Assembly: GCA_018714245.1 (NCBI GenBank)
Contig: DVNQ01000054.1
Coordinates: 1 to 47,789 of the forward strand
Length of the DNA: 47,789 nucleotides
Direction: 5' to 3'
DNA from: Candidatus Avilachnospira avicola
GTDB taxonomy: Bacteria > Bacillota > Clostridia > Lachnospirales > Lachnospiraceae
Every line of letters begins with the position of its first letter. The stretch's first letter is position 1. The notes under the pieces were generated by a model. The model was given only the letters and a program-made list of their open reading frames with translations, made no database searches and had not been told where the DNA came from. The position numbers were made by a program, and so were the translations under genes. This document shows positions 1 to 9,999 of this stretch, one piece after another.

Positions 1-1575
1 GTTGGGATTGGCCCTGTTCACCAGATCCCGGTTAAAGGTAAAGGGAGTTCCGGTCTCAACGGCGGATTTCAGTATGAGCCGCACCAGATCCTTGATGCTT
101 ATGACTCTCTTATCGATGCGGGGATCCCTTACACAGTCCAGATATCTCTTTTCCCATTCCTCGCCATAATAGTCCTCAAGGCAGTAGCCTTTGACGGTCT
201 CAATGTCATGGGGACACATGAGGTACCAGTCCTGGTCAAGGCTCTCCTTCGCCATCTTCCAGAACAGATCCGGATAGCAGACTGCCGGAAATACGTCATG
301 GGCCTTCATCCTGTCATCGCCGTTATTTGTACGGAGGCTGAGGAACTCGGGAATATCCTTGTGCCATATGTCAAGGTATACGGCCACGGCTCCCTGTCTC
401 ATGCCCAGCTGATCCACTGCCACTGCGGTATCATTTATGATCCTGATCCAGCGGATGACACCGCCTGCCGCACCCTCAAAGCCTCTGATGGAGCTGCCCT
501 TGGATCTGACCTTTCCGAAGTAAAGGCCCATGCCTCCTCCGAATTTGCTGACCTCCGCAAAGTTATCCACTGACCTGAAAATGCCTCTCAGAGAGTCAGG
601 GACCGTATCGATGAAGCAGCTGGAAAGCTGATGATAGGGCTTCCTTGCATTGGAGGTGGTGGGGGTGGCCATGGTGACCTCAAGCTTTGAAAGCATGTCA
701 TAAAACTCAGACACCCAGTGCATCCTGTCCTTCTCCTTCATGGCAAGATGCAGCGCTATGCCCATGAACATCTCCTGGGGAGTCTCCAGGGCCACATGGC
801 TGTGGGTCTTTATGACGTAGCGTCTGAGCACCAGGTCCAGGCCGGAATAATCAAAGAGATGATCCCTGCCGTCATCCAGCAGCTTTTCCGCCTCGTCTAT
901 CTCTTTCCTGCTGTAGTTCTCCAGTATATAGCTTCCGTAAAGCCCCTTATCGGTAAGATAGCGGAGCTTGTCATAAAAGCTTCCGATCCCCCGCTTTTCA
1001 AGCTCCATCGAAAGTTTTCCATGGAATGAAAATGACAGTATCCTGGCTGCTATATAGCCCCATCCTGAAGCATTTTCATCCGTAAGCTCAACGGCGGCCT
1101 TGGTCAGGGCCTCCAGCTTTTCCTCCCTGTCCATATCAGGCTTAAGGAAGCTTCTGAACTTTTCTCCCAGACGGATCAGGGAATAGTTGTCCCCGGGAAA
1201 ATCCTTTTCGACCCCGAGAAGGACATCTGAAAGCCCCGGGGTCCCACAGAGGAGCTCAATATTGCTGCGCACCTCCCTGATCTCTGCCCGCTTTCTGCGA
1301 TATAGTATGTAAGCCCTTGCCACATCGAACCAGCCGCTCTGCATCAGGGCCTCTTCCACCTTGTCCTGGATCAGCTCCACGGACAGCCTGCCGCTGTCTT
1401 CATTTTCTGATCCGCCATTTATATGAAGGCTGTCCTCTACTGCCGAGAGCAGCCGCTTTATCTCTCCCTCATCTGTACTGGTACCTGTTCCGTCAAAGGA
1501 TTTCCTGATGGCATTTTCTATCTTTGACGGATCATACGCCTCCTTCTGGCCGTTTCTTTTCTGTATATATATCAT
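1..1575 (-). CDS. Ribonucleoside-diphosphate reductase alpha subunit, class I-like, with N-terminal ATP-cone (3' end outside window)
   Basis: Manual reverse-strand translation gives MIYIQKRNGQKEAYDPSKIENAIRKSF (ATP-cone) ... LSSCFIDTVPDSLRGIF ... GGGMGLYFGKVRSKGSSIRGFEGAAGG. Open to the window edge, so absent from the ORF track. Confidence 0.88.
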   Translation of the reverse strand, partial: MIYIQKRNGQKEAYDPSKIENAIRKSFDGTGTSTDEGEIKRLLSAVEDSLHINGGSENEDSGRLSVELIQDKVEEALMQSGWFDVARAYILYRRKRAEIREVRSNIELLCGTPGLSDVLLGVEKDFPGDNYSLIRLGEKFRSFLKPDMDREEKLEALTKAAVELTDENASGWGYIAARILSFSFHGKLSMELEKRGIGSFYDKLRYLTDKGLYGSYILENYSRKEIDEAEKLLDDGRDHLFDYSGLDLVLRRYVIKTHSHVALETPQEMFMGIALHLAMKEKDRMHWVSEFYDMLSKLEVTMATPTTSNARKPYHQLSSCFIDTVPDSLRGIFRSVDNFAEVSKFGGGMGLYFGKVRSKGSSIRGFEGAAGGVIRWIRIINDTAVAVDQLGMRQGAVAVYLDIWHKDIPEFLSLRTNNGDDRMKAHDVFPAVCYPDLFWKMAKESLDQDWYLMCPHDIETVKGYCLEDYYGEEWEKRYLDCVRDPRIDKRVISIKDLVRLILKSAVETGTPFTFNRDLVNRANPN

Positions 1576-1612
1576 CCAAATCTCCCATACATGATCGTTT
1601 TCCTGAAAGATT

Positions 1613-1649
1613 AAGGAGTATGGGTCCAGAAAACAGATCCGTACTCCTT
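1613..1649 (-). terminator. Hairpin between asd and the reductase gene, possible intrinsic terminator/attenuator
   Basis: AAGGAGTA ... TACTCCTT 8-bp arms with inner GGTC/GATCC pairing; weak U-tract on the minus strand. Confidence 0.45.
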
Positions 1650-1664
1650 TTCTATTCTTTGGCC

Positions 1665-2681
1665 TTATGCGCCGAACGATCCCCTCTTTATAAGTTCTTC
1701 AAGTATCTGTACCGCATTGGTTGCAGCTCCCTTCCGAAGCTGATCAAAGGATATCCACATGTTAAGTCCGTTTTCGTTGACCGTATCCTTTCTTATTCGT
1801 CCCACATAGGTCTTATCCGTATCCGTGCTGGTTATGGGCATGGGATAGAGCAGGTGCTCAGGATCGTCCTGAAGCACTATATAATCCTCTGCGGAAAACA
1901 GCTCCCTGCATTTTTCTACGGATACCGGCTTTTCAGTCTCTATATAAACTGCCTCACAATGGCTCCTCATGACAGGTATGCGGACTGCACACACAGGCGT
2001 CACTCCGATGGAGTCATCTCCCATGATCTTATGGGTCTCCCATACCAGCTTCATCTCCTCCTTGGTATAGTCTCCGTCTACCCAGACATCTATCTGAGGT
2101 ATGACATTGAAGGCTATCTGATAAGGAAAATGCTCAGGATGCACCGGTTCTCCCTTAAGTACCTCCATGGACTGATCCCTAAGCTCATCCATGGCTTCCT
2201 TTCCTGCACCGGAGCAGGCCTGGTAGGTGGATACTATGGCTCTCTTTATCTTGGAATACTTATGTATGGGCCAGAGGGCCGTCACAAGCAGTATGGTAGA
2301 GCAGTTCGGATTTGCTATGAGGTTATGGTGTCCCTCCAGTGCATCCGCATTTACCTCAGGCACGATAAGGGGCACATCCGGTTCATAGCGGAAGGTGCTG
2401 GAGTTATCGATGACAATGCATCCCATTTCAGCTGCAGCACGTCCAAAGGCCTTGGATGCAGGCCCTCCTGCAAAGAGAGCAGCATCACAGTCCCTGAAGG
2501 ACTCCTCAGTAGCCTCTTCTACCGTATATTCCTTTCCGTTTACCGAAAGCTTTGTGCCCGCACTCCTTTTTGATGCAAGAAGCCTGAGCTCCGTATAGGG
2601 CACCTGCCTCTCCTCTATTATCTTGATAAGCTCACTTCCTACCGCACCGGTAGCTCCAACTATGGCAAGTCTAAGCTTCAT
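1665..2681 (-). CDS. asd: Aspartate-semialdehyde dehydrogenase
   Basis: MKLRLAIVGATGAVGSELIKII, active-site ANPNCSTI, STYQACSGAGKEAMDEL. Confidence 0.96.
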   Translation of the reverse strand: MKLRLAIVGATGAVGSELIKIIEERQVPYTELRLLASKRSAGTKLSVNGKEYTVEEATEESFRDCDAALFAGGPASKAFGRAAAEMGCIVIDNSSTFRYEPDVPLIVPEVNADALEGHHNLIANPNCSTILLVTALWPIHKYSKIKRAIVSTYQACSGAGKEAMDELRDQSMEVLKGEPVHPEHFPYQIAFNVIPQIDVWVDGDYTKEEMKLVWETHKIMGDDSIGVTPVCAVRIPVMRSHCEAVYIETEKPVSVEKCRELFSAEDYIVLQDDPEHLLYPMPITSTDTDKTYVGRIRKDTVNENGLNMWISFDQLRKGAATNAVQILEELIKRGSFGA

Positions 2682-2715
2682 ATCGATCCCTCTTTCTTTC
2701 TGCTGAAGTTTTTTC

Positions 2716-3297
2716 TTAAAGCATTATATCCTCAAGTTTTCTCTTGGGGACATGATGGGCCTTTTCTTCGTCCCTGTAATATGCGGTGCTTCCTCCAGCC
2801 TCCATGTCCTCGATGATCACTGTCTCGATCCCCTTTCCCAGAGCCAGCACAAGCACCGGTTCCAGTTCATCCCTGTCGATCCCGCAGGCAGACTTGAGCC
2901 TGTCCTCCCGGATGTTCTGAAGCATGCATCCGGAATAGCCCATGACATTGGCACCAAGGAGCATGGCCTCCGCGCATATGCCCACGTCCTCATGCTTGCA
3001 GGGGCCTATGGAAGCATCATTGAAAAATACTATATATGCAGAAGGCCTCTCAGCGGGTTCGGGCGTCCCGGCTTTTCCAAGAGCAGCTGCAAAGACAATG
3101 CTTTCAAAGACCTTCCGGCAGGCTTCTTCATCATTTACCGCTTTGAACTTAAGCTTCTGCTGATTGGTGGCTGAGGGACAGAACCTTGCAAGCTCTACAA
3201 GATCCCGAAGCTCCCCGTCAGAAATGTGCCTGCTGTGATCGTATCTCCTTACGGATCTGGCTTTTGCGATAAGCTCTCTGTAATCTCTGAAATCCAT
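2716..3297 (-). CDS. Nitroreductase family protein
   Basis: MDFRDYRELIAKARSVRRYDHS...ELVELARFCPSATNQQ...GKAG pattern; start trimmed from 3363 to an ATG with RBS AAAGGAG. Confidence 0.85.
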   Translation of the reverse strand: MDFRDYRELIAKARSVRRYDHSRHISDGELRDLVELARFCPSATNQQKLKFKAVNDEEACRKVFESIVFAAALGKAGTPEPAERPSAYIVFFNDASIGPCKHEDVGICAEAMLLGANVMGYSGCMLQNIREDRLKSACGIDRDELEPVLVLALGKGIETVIIEDMEAGGSTAYYRDEEKAHHVPKRKLEDIML

Positions 3298-3424
3298 GGC
3301 CTCTCTCCTTTGGCCTTTGCCTGACCTTTGTAAATACAAATCATAGTCTACTTTTCTTTTCATTCCATGTCAATAAAAGGCATCATGCTTATATGCAAAG
3401 TTTTGATCCTGATATGCATATAAC

Positions 3425-3456
3425 AAAAAAGCGCCTCCCGAAACAGGGGGGCGCTT
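3425..3456 (-). terminator. Rho-independent terminator
   Basis: Minus strand AAGCGCCCCCCTGTTTCGGGAGGCGCTTTTTT: GC stem plus U6, downstream of the CW-repeat gene. Confidence 0.9.
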
Positions 3457-3481
3457 ATGATGTGCATTTTTTAAACTTTGA

Positions 3482-4807
3482 TCAGTTCTTTCCGCTCTGG
3501 ACCCAGACTCCGTTCTGGTCCACATAGAAGACTCCGTCTATGACCGTATTTCTTGCCATGTAGCCATAGGCTCCTCCGGTACTTCCTTCCGGATAGAAGT
3601 AATACCAGTTGCCGTTTACCTGATACCAGCCCGTTACCATGACTCCATCGGAGTTGAAATAATAGGTCCTGTCACCCACCGTCCAGAAGAGGTTCCTGAC
3701 AAGGCAGCCTTCAAATTCATCCTTTGTGGTATTCATATAATACCACTTGCCATCATCATGGACCCAGCCGGTCCTCATGTCTCCATTCTTGGGATCAAAG
3801 TAATACCAGATCCCGTTTTTATCCTGGGCCCAACCTGTATACATCCTTCCGTTCTGATCAAACATATAGCTTTTGCCGTTGATCGTAAGCCAGCCGTTGG
3901 TCACAAGCTGTCCATTGGGATAGCGGAAGTACCAGTAGCCTCCGGTCTGTACCCATCCGGCGGAGTTTGCAGAACCGGTTCCCGTTGAGCTGGAGTTTCC
4001 GCTCACCACGGAATCCAGGCTGCTGCCTCCGTTTTCATCCAGAGTGGTCTGGCCCGTACCATCTGAAACATCCCCGTCTCCGATGGTCATGATATTGGAC
4101 TCCGTCCATTCGGAGTTCCTGCCCACCGTAGAGCTTATGCTCGGCGGCGCCACAGCCCTTACTCTGAAGGAATAATCACCGGCCTTGGTCATATAGGGAT
4201 AAAAATTGTACATGGTCCCATGATAGTTCGTAAGCTTCTTTACTACGCTCGAGCCCCTGTAGCAGGTAACATCGAAATAGCCTGAGGAATTCTGTGATTC
4301 CGTCCAGACCGCAGTTCCCTTTGCAGAGGACCAGTAGGCCTCATAGGGCGGATCATAGGTCCCCTTTATAGATTTGATCCTGACCGTGATCTCAAGGGTA
4401 TATCCGCTGTCCCTCACGGCAGCCGAAATGAACTCACCGTTTGTGATATGCACGTTGCTGGAGTTATAGGATCCCCTGAACAGATATATGGTATTGAGCC
4501 TCTCCGTATAGGTCTCCTTGGGAAGGGCGTTGATATATATCTTGATCCTGGGCTGGTCTCCCACGTTCAGCATATTGACCATGTCGAGCCAGTCAGCGGA
4601 CTCAAGATAATAATACTGATTGTCCATCTGTACGCTGACATAGGAAGAAGCATCATCTGCCAGATAATCTCCTGCAGTCAGGTCTCCGGTATTGATAGTA
4701 AGCCTGACGGAGGGAATGGGCCTGATGCGTTCTGATGCCTGGACAGGCATGACCCATGAAAGCATTAGCATGGCCAGCATATATATTATGAACAGATGTT
4801 TTTTCAT
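3482..4807 (-). CDS. Secreted cell-wall-binding (choline-binding-type) repeat protein with N-terminal Fn3-like region
   Basis: Signal peptide MKKHLFIIYMLAMLMLSWVMPVQA; repeats GWLTINGKSYMFDQNGRMYTGW / GWVHDDGKWYYMN / GWYQVNGNWYYF. Start trimmed from the ORF at 4885. Confidence 0.88.
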   Translation of the reverse strand: MKKHLFIIYMLAMLMLSWVMPVQASERIRPIPSVRLTINTGDLTAGDYLADDASSYVSVQMDNQYYYLESADWLDMVNMLNVGDQPRIKIYINALPKETYTERLNTIYLFRGSYNSSNVHITNGEFISAAVRDSGYTLEITVRIKSIKGTYDPPYEAYWSSAKGTAVWTESQNSSGYFDVTCYRGSSVVKKLTNYHGTMYNFYPYMTKAGDYSFRVRAVAPPSISSTVGRNSEWTESNIMTIGDGDVSDGTGQTTLDENGGSSLDSVVSGNSSSTGTGSANSAGWVQTGGYWYFRYPNGQLVTNGWLTINGKSYMFDQNGRMYTGWAQDKNGIWYYFDPKNGDMRTGWVHDDGKWYYMNTTKDEFEGCLVRNLFWTVGDRTYYFNSDGVMVTGWYQVNGNWYYFYPEGSTGGAYGYMARNTVIDGVFYVDQNGVWVQSGKN

Positions 4808-4947
4808 GATCGACCTCCAGGAGCTTCTTAACGTCAAAGTACCCCTTTGTAATTTGATTATATAGTTTCCACTTTGATAAGTCAATTTACGAAAAACTAT
4901 CGTATATCTTACGATTGAGTAACCTCCTGCGCCGTCCGCAGGACAGC

Positions 4948-4980
4948 AAAAAAGAGCAGCCGCATACTGCGACCGCCCTT
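4948..4980 (-). terminator. Rho-independent terminator after rplQ (end of ribosomal supercluster)
   Basis: Minus strand AAGGGCGGTCGCA-GTA-TGCGGCTGCTCTTTTTT; 13-bp stem with three G-U pairs and U tract. Confidence 0.85.
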
Positions 4981-5014
4981 TATTCCATGATCATGATCAA
5001 AGATCAATCCCGGA

Positions 5015-5563
5015 TCAAACCAGCTCGAGTACAACCTCCATGGCTGCATCACCCTTACGGGGTCCGATCTTTATGATACGGGTATATCCGCCATTACGGC
5101 TTGCATACTTGGGAGCATACTCATCAAAGAGCTTTCCTACGATGTCTGCTTCCTTGGTTCCCTTCTTGCGTCCTGCAAGCTTCTCGGGAACTTCAGTTAC
5201 ATCATAAAGCATTGAGAGCATCTTACGTCTTGCATGAAGTCTTGAAGGCTTGTCCTTCTTTACAGTCTTCTTTACTTCATCGTAAACGGTAACCTTCTTC
5301 TGTTTGCCGTTTATCTCCTTGACTTCCTTTACTCTCTTGCCATCCTTATCCTTGCGGGGAACCTTGGCTGTAACCTCGACTGTGTCGAAGTTGTCCTTTT
5401 CCCTTACTGCAAGAGCTATAAGGGGCTCAACAAGTCTGCGGACTTCCTTGGCCCTTGCCTCTGTGGTAACGATCCTTCCATGATATAAAAGAGCTGTTAC
5501 CTGGTTGCGGAGCAGAGCCTTTCTCTGTGATGAAGTCTTTCCTAATTTTCTGTATCCCGGCAT
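5015..5563 (-). CDS. rplQ: 50S ribosomal protein L17 with large internal insertion
   Basis: [26 protein letters not shown] ... [34 protein letters not shown]; 182 aa with a Lys-rich internal insertion. Confidence 0.96.
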   Translation of the reverse strand: MPGYRKLGKTSSQRKALLRNQVTALLYHGRIVTTEARAKEVRRLVEPLIALAVREKDNFDTVEVTAKVPRKDKDGKRVKEVKEINGKQKKVTVYDEVKKTVKKDKPSRLHARRKMLSMLYDVTEVPEKLAGRKKGTKEADIVGKLFDEYAPKYASRNGGYTRIIKIGPRKGDAAMEVVLELV

Positions 5564-5643
5564 GTCTGTTTTCCTCCTATTGTGCCTGTGGTCTTATCAA
5601 TGGGATCCCGCTTCACCGGATCCTTGTCCGGCAGTCGGTATCA

Positions 5644-6600
5644 TTACTCCTGAGTATTGAGGGAGAGTCCCAGCTCCTTGAGCTTCGCAAGCACTTCATC
5701 CAGTGACTTGCGTCCAAGGTTACGGACCTTCATCATCTCATCGGGAGTCTTGGAGCAAAGCTCCTGAACGGTATTGATGCCCGCTCTCTTAAGGCAGTTG
5801 TATGAACGTACCGACAGCTCAAGCTCGTCGATATTGATAGCCATCACCTTGCCCTTCTCATCGTCTTCCTTCTCGATCATGACCTCTGCCTCCTTGGCAT
5901 TTTCAGAAAGGTCTATGAACAGGTTCAGATGCTCGGCAAGTACCTTGGCTGCAAGGCTCACTGCCTCATCGGGTGCAAGGGTACCGTTCGTATATACATC
6001 GAGGGTCAGCTTGTCGTAATCAGTCTGCTGTCCCACACGTGTATTTTCAACGTTCATATTTACACGCTCTACAGGTGTAAATATGGAATCTATGGCGATG
6101 CTGCCTATGGGCATGTCATCAGCCTTGTTCCTATCCGCTCCGGCATAGCCGCGTCCGTCGGTTATGGTCAGCTCCATATTGAGCTTTGCGTCAGGTCCGC
6201 TGAGTGTTGCTATGACCTGATCGGGGTTCATGATCTCAATATCACTGTCCACCTGTATGTCAGATGCCCTGACTACGCCCTCGCCTTCAAAATCGATATA
6301 GGCCGTCTTCTGTACGGATGTATCTGCAGCATGGTTCTTTATGGCCAGCTCCTTGACATTCATCACGATCTCGGTAACGTCTTCCTTGACTCCGGGAATG
6401 GATGAAAACTCATGGAGCACACCGTTTATTTTGATCCTGCTGACAGCAGTACCCGGAAGAGATGAAAGCATGATGCGTCTTAAGGAGTTTCCAAGGGTGA
6501 TCCCGTAACCCCTTTCAAGAGGCTCGCATACAAACTTGCCATACTTCTTATCATCCGAAATCTCAACGATCTCGACGTTGGGTTTCTCAAAATCAAGCAT
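5644..6600 (-). CDS. rpoA: DNA-directed RNA polymerase subunit alpha
   Basis: [26 protein letters not shown]; alpha-[23 protein letters not shown]. Confidence 0.98.
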   Translation of the reverse strand: MLDFEKPNVEIVEISDDKKYGKFVCEPLERGYGITLGNSLRRIMLSSLPGTAVSRIKINGVLHEFSSIPGVKEDVTEIVMNVKELAIKNHAADTSVQKTAYIDFEGEGVVRASDIQVDSDIEIMNPDQVIATLSGPDAKLNMELTITDGRGYAGADRNKADDMPIGSIAIDSIFTPVERVNMNVENTRVGQQTDYDKLTLDVYTNGTLAPDEAVSLAAKVLAEHLNLFIDLSENAKEAEVMIEKEDDEKGKVMAINIDELELSVRSYNCLKRAGINTVQELCSKTPDEMMKVRNLGRKSLDEVLAKLKELGLSLNTQE

Positions 6601-6651
6601 TTAACGCACTCCTCTCTTCGAAGCTGACAAAATAATGCCTTTATGAGGGCA

Positions 6652-7245
6652 TTATTTTGAATACAGCTCGACTATAAGCATCTCGTTGACGGGTACGTCT
6701 ATGGCTTCTCTCTTAGGAAGCTCCTTGACGGTGCCTCTGAGGTTTTCCTTGTCTGACTCAAGCCAGTCAGGAACGAGACGGCTGCCCGTTACCTCCATGA
6801 CATCCTTATATCTCTGAGATCCCTTGTACTTTTCCTTGATCTCGATAACATCTCCGGCCTTTACAAGATATGAGGGGATGTTGACCTGCTTGCCGTTTAC
6901 AAGTACATGCTTGTGGTCAACGATCTGTCTTGCCTCTTTCCTTGTACGAGCCCAGCCAAGACGGAAGAGTACGTTGTCCAGCCTTGATTCCAGCATCATC
7001 ATAAGATTCTCGCCGGTCTGGCCTTCCATACGCTCAGCCTTTGCGTAGTAGTTACGGAAAGGCTTCTCAAGTACTCCGTAAATGAACTTAGCCTTCTGCT
7101 TCTCACGAAGCTGTGTCCCATACTCCGAAAGCTTCCTTCCGGCTCTCTGGGTCTTTCTGTTAGATTTTTTGTCTATTCCCAAATATACAGGATCCAGATC
7201 AAGAGATCTGCATCTTTTAAGAACAGGAACTCTATCTACTGCCAT
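6652..7245 (-). CDS. rpsD: 30S ribosomal protein S4
   Basis: S4 domain ESRLDNVLFRLGWARTRKEARQIVDHKHVLVNGK. Confidence 0.98.
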   Translation of the reverse strand: MAVDRVPVLKRCRSLDLDPVYLGIDKKSNRKTQRAGRKLSEYGTQLREKQKAKFIYGVLEKPFRNYYAKAERMEGQTGENLMMMLESRLDNVLFRLGWARTRKEARQIVDHKHVLVNGKQVNIPSYLVKAGDVIEIKEKYKGSQRYKDVMEVTGSRLVPDWLESDKENLRGTVKELPKREAIDVPVNEMLIVELYSK

Positions 7246-7259
7246 TTCTTACCTCCAAA

Positions 7260-7664
7260 TCAGACTCTTCTACGCTTCGGCGGACGGCATCCGTTATGGG
7301 GAACAGGAGTAACGTCCTTGATGCTCGTTACCTGCAGGCCTGCTGCCTGAAGGGCACGAATAGCAGCCTCACGTCCCGAACCCGGGCCCTTGACCATGAC
7401 GTCTACTGTCTTAAGGCCGTGTACCAAAGCTGCTTTGGTAGCAGTCTCGGCAGCCATCTGTGCTGCATATGGAGTAGATTTCCTTGAACCTCTAAATCCC
7501 AGACCGCCGGCACTTGCCCATGACAGAGCGTTGCCCTGAGCATCAGTCAATGTAACGATGGTATTGTTGAATGATGACTGGATATGTGCCTGTCCGTGTT
7601 CAACGTTTTTTCTGACGCGCTTTTTTGATGCTTTCTTTGCGCCTGCTGACACTTTCTTTGCCAT
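7260..7664 (-). CDS. rpsK: 30S ribosomal protein S11
   Basis: [16 protein letters not shown]...[44 protein letters not shown]. Confidence 0.98.
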   Translation of the reverse strand: MAKKVSAGAKKASKKRVRKNVEHGQAHIQSSFNNTIVTLTDAQGNALSWASAGGLGFRGSRKSTPYAAQMAAETATKAALVHGLKTVDVMVKGPGSGREAAIRALQAAGLQVTSIKDVTPVPHNGCRPPKRRRV

Positions 7665-7740
7665 ATAAAACTAACCTACTTTCTTTCCAACCGGTTTCTG
7701 TGCTTAAAACATGCTGATCATGCTTGAATCAGATACCTGT

Positions 7741-8109
7741 TTACTTCTTCTTGTTTGCTACTGTCTTCTTGGGACCCTTACGTGTCCTTGCGTTGGTCTT
7801 AGTCCTCTGACCGCGAACGGGCAGACTTCTTCTGTGACGGATTCCGCGATAGCATCCTATCTCCTGAAGTCTCTTGATGTTCATGGCGATCTCTCTTCTG
7901 AGATCTCCTTCTACGACCTGAGACTGAGCGATAACGTCAGCTATCCTTTTAACTTCGTCATCAGTAAGATCCTTGACGCGAGTATCCGGATCGACATTTG
8001 CTTCCTTGAGGATACGGTTTGATGAAGGAACTCCTATACCATAGATATAAGTAAGTCCGATCTCGATACGCTTCTCTCTAGGAAGATCCACGCCAGCTAT
8101 ACGAGCCAT
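7741..8109 (-). CDS. rpsM: 30S ribosomal protein S13
   Basis: [26 protein letters not shown] ... [18 protein letters not shown]-type motif. Confidence 0.98.
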   Translation of the reverse strand: MARIAGVDLPREKRIEIGLTYIYGIGVPSSNRILKEANVDPDTRVKDLTDDEVKRIADVIAQSQVVEGDLRREIAMNIKRLQEIGCYRGIRHRRSLPVRGQRTKTNARTRKGPKKTVANKKK

Positions 8110-8123
8110 GTTTTACCTCCTGA

Positions 8124-8237
8124 TCATCCTTGTCTCTGTTTATGCTTAGGGTTCTCGCAGATAACTCTGACAACACCCTTTCTCTTAATAACCTTGCATT
8201 TTTCGCATATAGGTTTTACCGAAGATCTAACTTTCAT
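8124..8237 (-). CDS. rpmJ: 50S ribosomal protein L36 (zinc-binding type)
   Basis: [37 protein letters not shown]; start trimmed from the ORF at 8306. Confidence 0.97.
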   Translation of the reverse strand: MKVRSSVKPICEKCKVIKRKGVVRVICENPKHKQRQG

Positions 8238-8328
8238 TTCAAATCTCCTTTCTAACACCTGACAGAGTTGCCGAAATATTATAGCAAAATAATATTCCTT
8301 TTGCAAGCTGTACTTTATCAGGCATTTA

Positions 8329-8547
8329 TTATTTATCTCTCCAAATTATGCGGGCTTTGGAGAGGTCATAGGGGCTCATCTCAAGAGTCACCTTGTCTCC
8401 CGGCAGTATCCTGATGTAGTTCATCCTGAGCTTGCCGCTTATATGAGCCAGTACCTGATGGCCGTTTTCAAGCTCTACCTGAAACATGGCATTGGGGAGC
8501 TTCTCGACTACGGTGCCCTCAAGTTCGATCACGTCTGCTTTTGACAT
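8329..8547 (-). CDS. infA: Translation initiation factor IF-1
   Basis: [62 protein letters not shown]. Confidence 0.98.
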   Translation of the reverse strand: MSKADVIELEGTVVEKLPNAMFQVELENGHQVLAHISGKLRMNYIRILPGDKVTLEMSPYDLSKARIIWRDK

Positions 8548-8565
8548 CCTTACCTCCTGATATCC

Positions 8566-9345
8566 TCAAAGTACTCCATAGAGCTTTTTCTCATCTTCCG
8601 TCAGGGAAAGTACCTCCGGCTGACCGTTCCTTATAAGGATCGTATTTTCATAATGGGCGGAATAGCTTCCGTCTTCTGTCACATACGTCCAGCCGTTATC
8701 TGTCTCCCTTACTGCCCAGGTGCCGAGATTTATCATCGGCTCCACGGCTATGGTCATGTTCTCACGAAGCTTGGGGCCCCGTGTGGTACAGGTGAAATTG
8801 GGGACCTCCGGGTCCTCGTGCATTTCCTGTCCGATCCCATGGCCTACGAGATCCTCAACTATACCGTATCCGTAAGGGATTATATAGTCCTCTATGGCCT
8901 TCCCGATATCATTTACATGATTTCCGGCAACTGCTGCCTTGATGCCCTCAAAGAAGCTCTGCCGTGTTACATCTATGAGCTGCTGTGCTTCCGGGCTTAT
9001 CCTTCCCACTGCATGGGTCCTTGCGGCATCTGACTGCCAGCCCTTATAGATAACTCCGGTATCGACCGATACTATGTCGCCTTCTTCGAGATATCTGTGC
9101 TTTGAAGGTATGCCGTGAACTACCTCCTCATTCACTGATACGCAGGCGGATGCGGGAAACCCCTCATAATTTTTGAATGAGGGGATGCATCCCATGGACC
9201 TGATGGTCTTTTCACATATCCGGTCCACATCCAGCGTGGTCATGCCGGGCTTTATGGCATCGGCTATCTCAAGATGTACCTTTGCCAGTATCTCCCCGGC
9301 CTTTCTCATCAGCTCTATCTCATGCTCCGACTTGATCGTGATCAT
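8566..9345 (-). CDS. map: Type I methionine aminopeptidase
   Basis: KSEHEIELMRKAGEI..., VGHGIGQEMHEDPEVPNF, MTIAVEPMI. Confidence 0.97.
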   Translation of the reverse strand: MITIKSEHEIELMRKAGEILAKVHLEIADAIKPGMTTLDVDRICEKTIRSMGCIPSFKNYEGFPASACVSVNEEVVHGIPSKHRYLEEGDIVSVDTGVIYKGWQSDAARTHAVGRISPEAQQLIDVTRQSFFEGIKAAVAGNHVNDIGKAIEDYIIPYGYGIVEDLVGHGIGQEMHEDPEVPNFTCTTRGPKLRENMTIAVEPMINLGTWAVRETDNGWTYVTEDGSYSAHYENTILIRNGQPEVLSLTEDEKKLYGVL

Positions 9346-9986
9346 CAGCCGATCGCCTCCGTGATGGCGGTAAATACTTCACTGGGGCTCTTTGTGCCGT
9401 CTACCTCCCTGAGTATGCCCTCAGCCTTATAGAAATCTATCAGGGGCTGAGTCTGCTCATGGTAGGTGGCAAGCCTTGCCTTTACGGTCTCGGGCTTGTC
9501 ATCTGCTCTCTGCACAAGTTCTGTGCCGCAGTGATCACATATGCCTTCCTTCGCGGGAGGTGTAAATACTACATGATAGGAAGCTCCGCACTTGGGGCAG
9601 CTTCTTCTTCCGGACATGCGCCCTTCGATGACCTCATCAGGCACATCGATGTTGACTGCCACATCCAGTGCGTCTCCCTTGTCCTTAAGTGCCTTCTTCA
9701 GGCTTTCTGCCTGAGGTATGGTACGGGGGAATCCGTCGAGCACATAGCCGTTTTTGCAGTCAGGCTCGGCTATACGGTCAAGGAGCATGCCTATGGTGAC
9801 CTCATCGGGCACCAGGGCACCCTTGTCCATGTACTCCTTTGCCTTCATTCCCAGCTCAGTACCGTTCTTTATGTTAGCACGGAAGATATCCCCTGTACTT
9901 ACGTGGGGGATATCATACTCCTTTGCTATATTGACTGCCTGTGTTCCTTTGCCCGCTCCGGGCGCTCCAAGCATGACTATCTTCAT
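9345..9986 (-). CDS. adk: Adenylate kinase
   Basis: MKIVMLGAPGAGKGTQA; zinc LID CPKCGASYH...CDHCG; 4-bp overlap with map. Confidence 0.98.
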   Translation of the reverse strand: MKIVMLGAPGAGKGTQAVNIAKEYDIPHVSTGDIFRANIKNGTELGMKAKEYMDKGALVPDEVTIGMLLDRIAEPDCKNGYVLDGFPRTIPQAESLKKALKDKGDALDVAVNIDVPDEVIEGRMSGRRSCPKCGASYHVVFTPPAKEGICDHCGTELVQRADDKPETVKARLATYHEQTQPLIDFYKAEGILREVDGTKSPSEVFTAITEAIG

Positions 9987-9999
9987 CTCTGCCTCCGGA

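Noticed and set aside
208-1029. Plus-strand ORFs of 121 and 103 aa
   Set aside because: Antisense to the ribonucleotide reductase CDS, which is open across the whole region.
1524-2573. Plus-strand 349-aa ORF
   Set aside because: Antisense to the well-supported asd gene; no recognisable domain; an artefact of codon bias in the opposite strand.
2682-2715. Lysine riboswitch upstream of asd
   Set aside because: The gap is only about 34 nt, far too short for an L-box.
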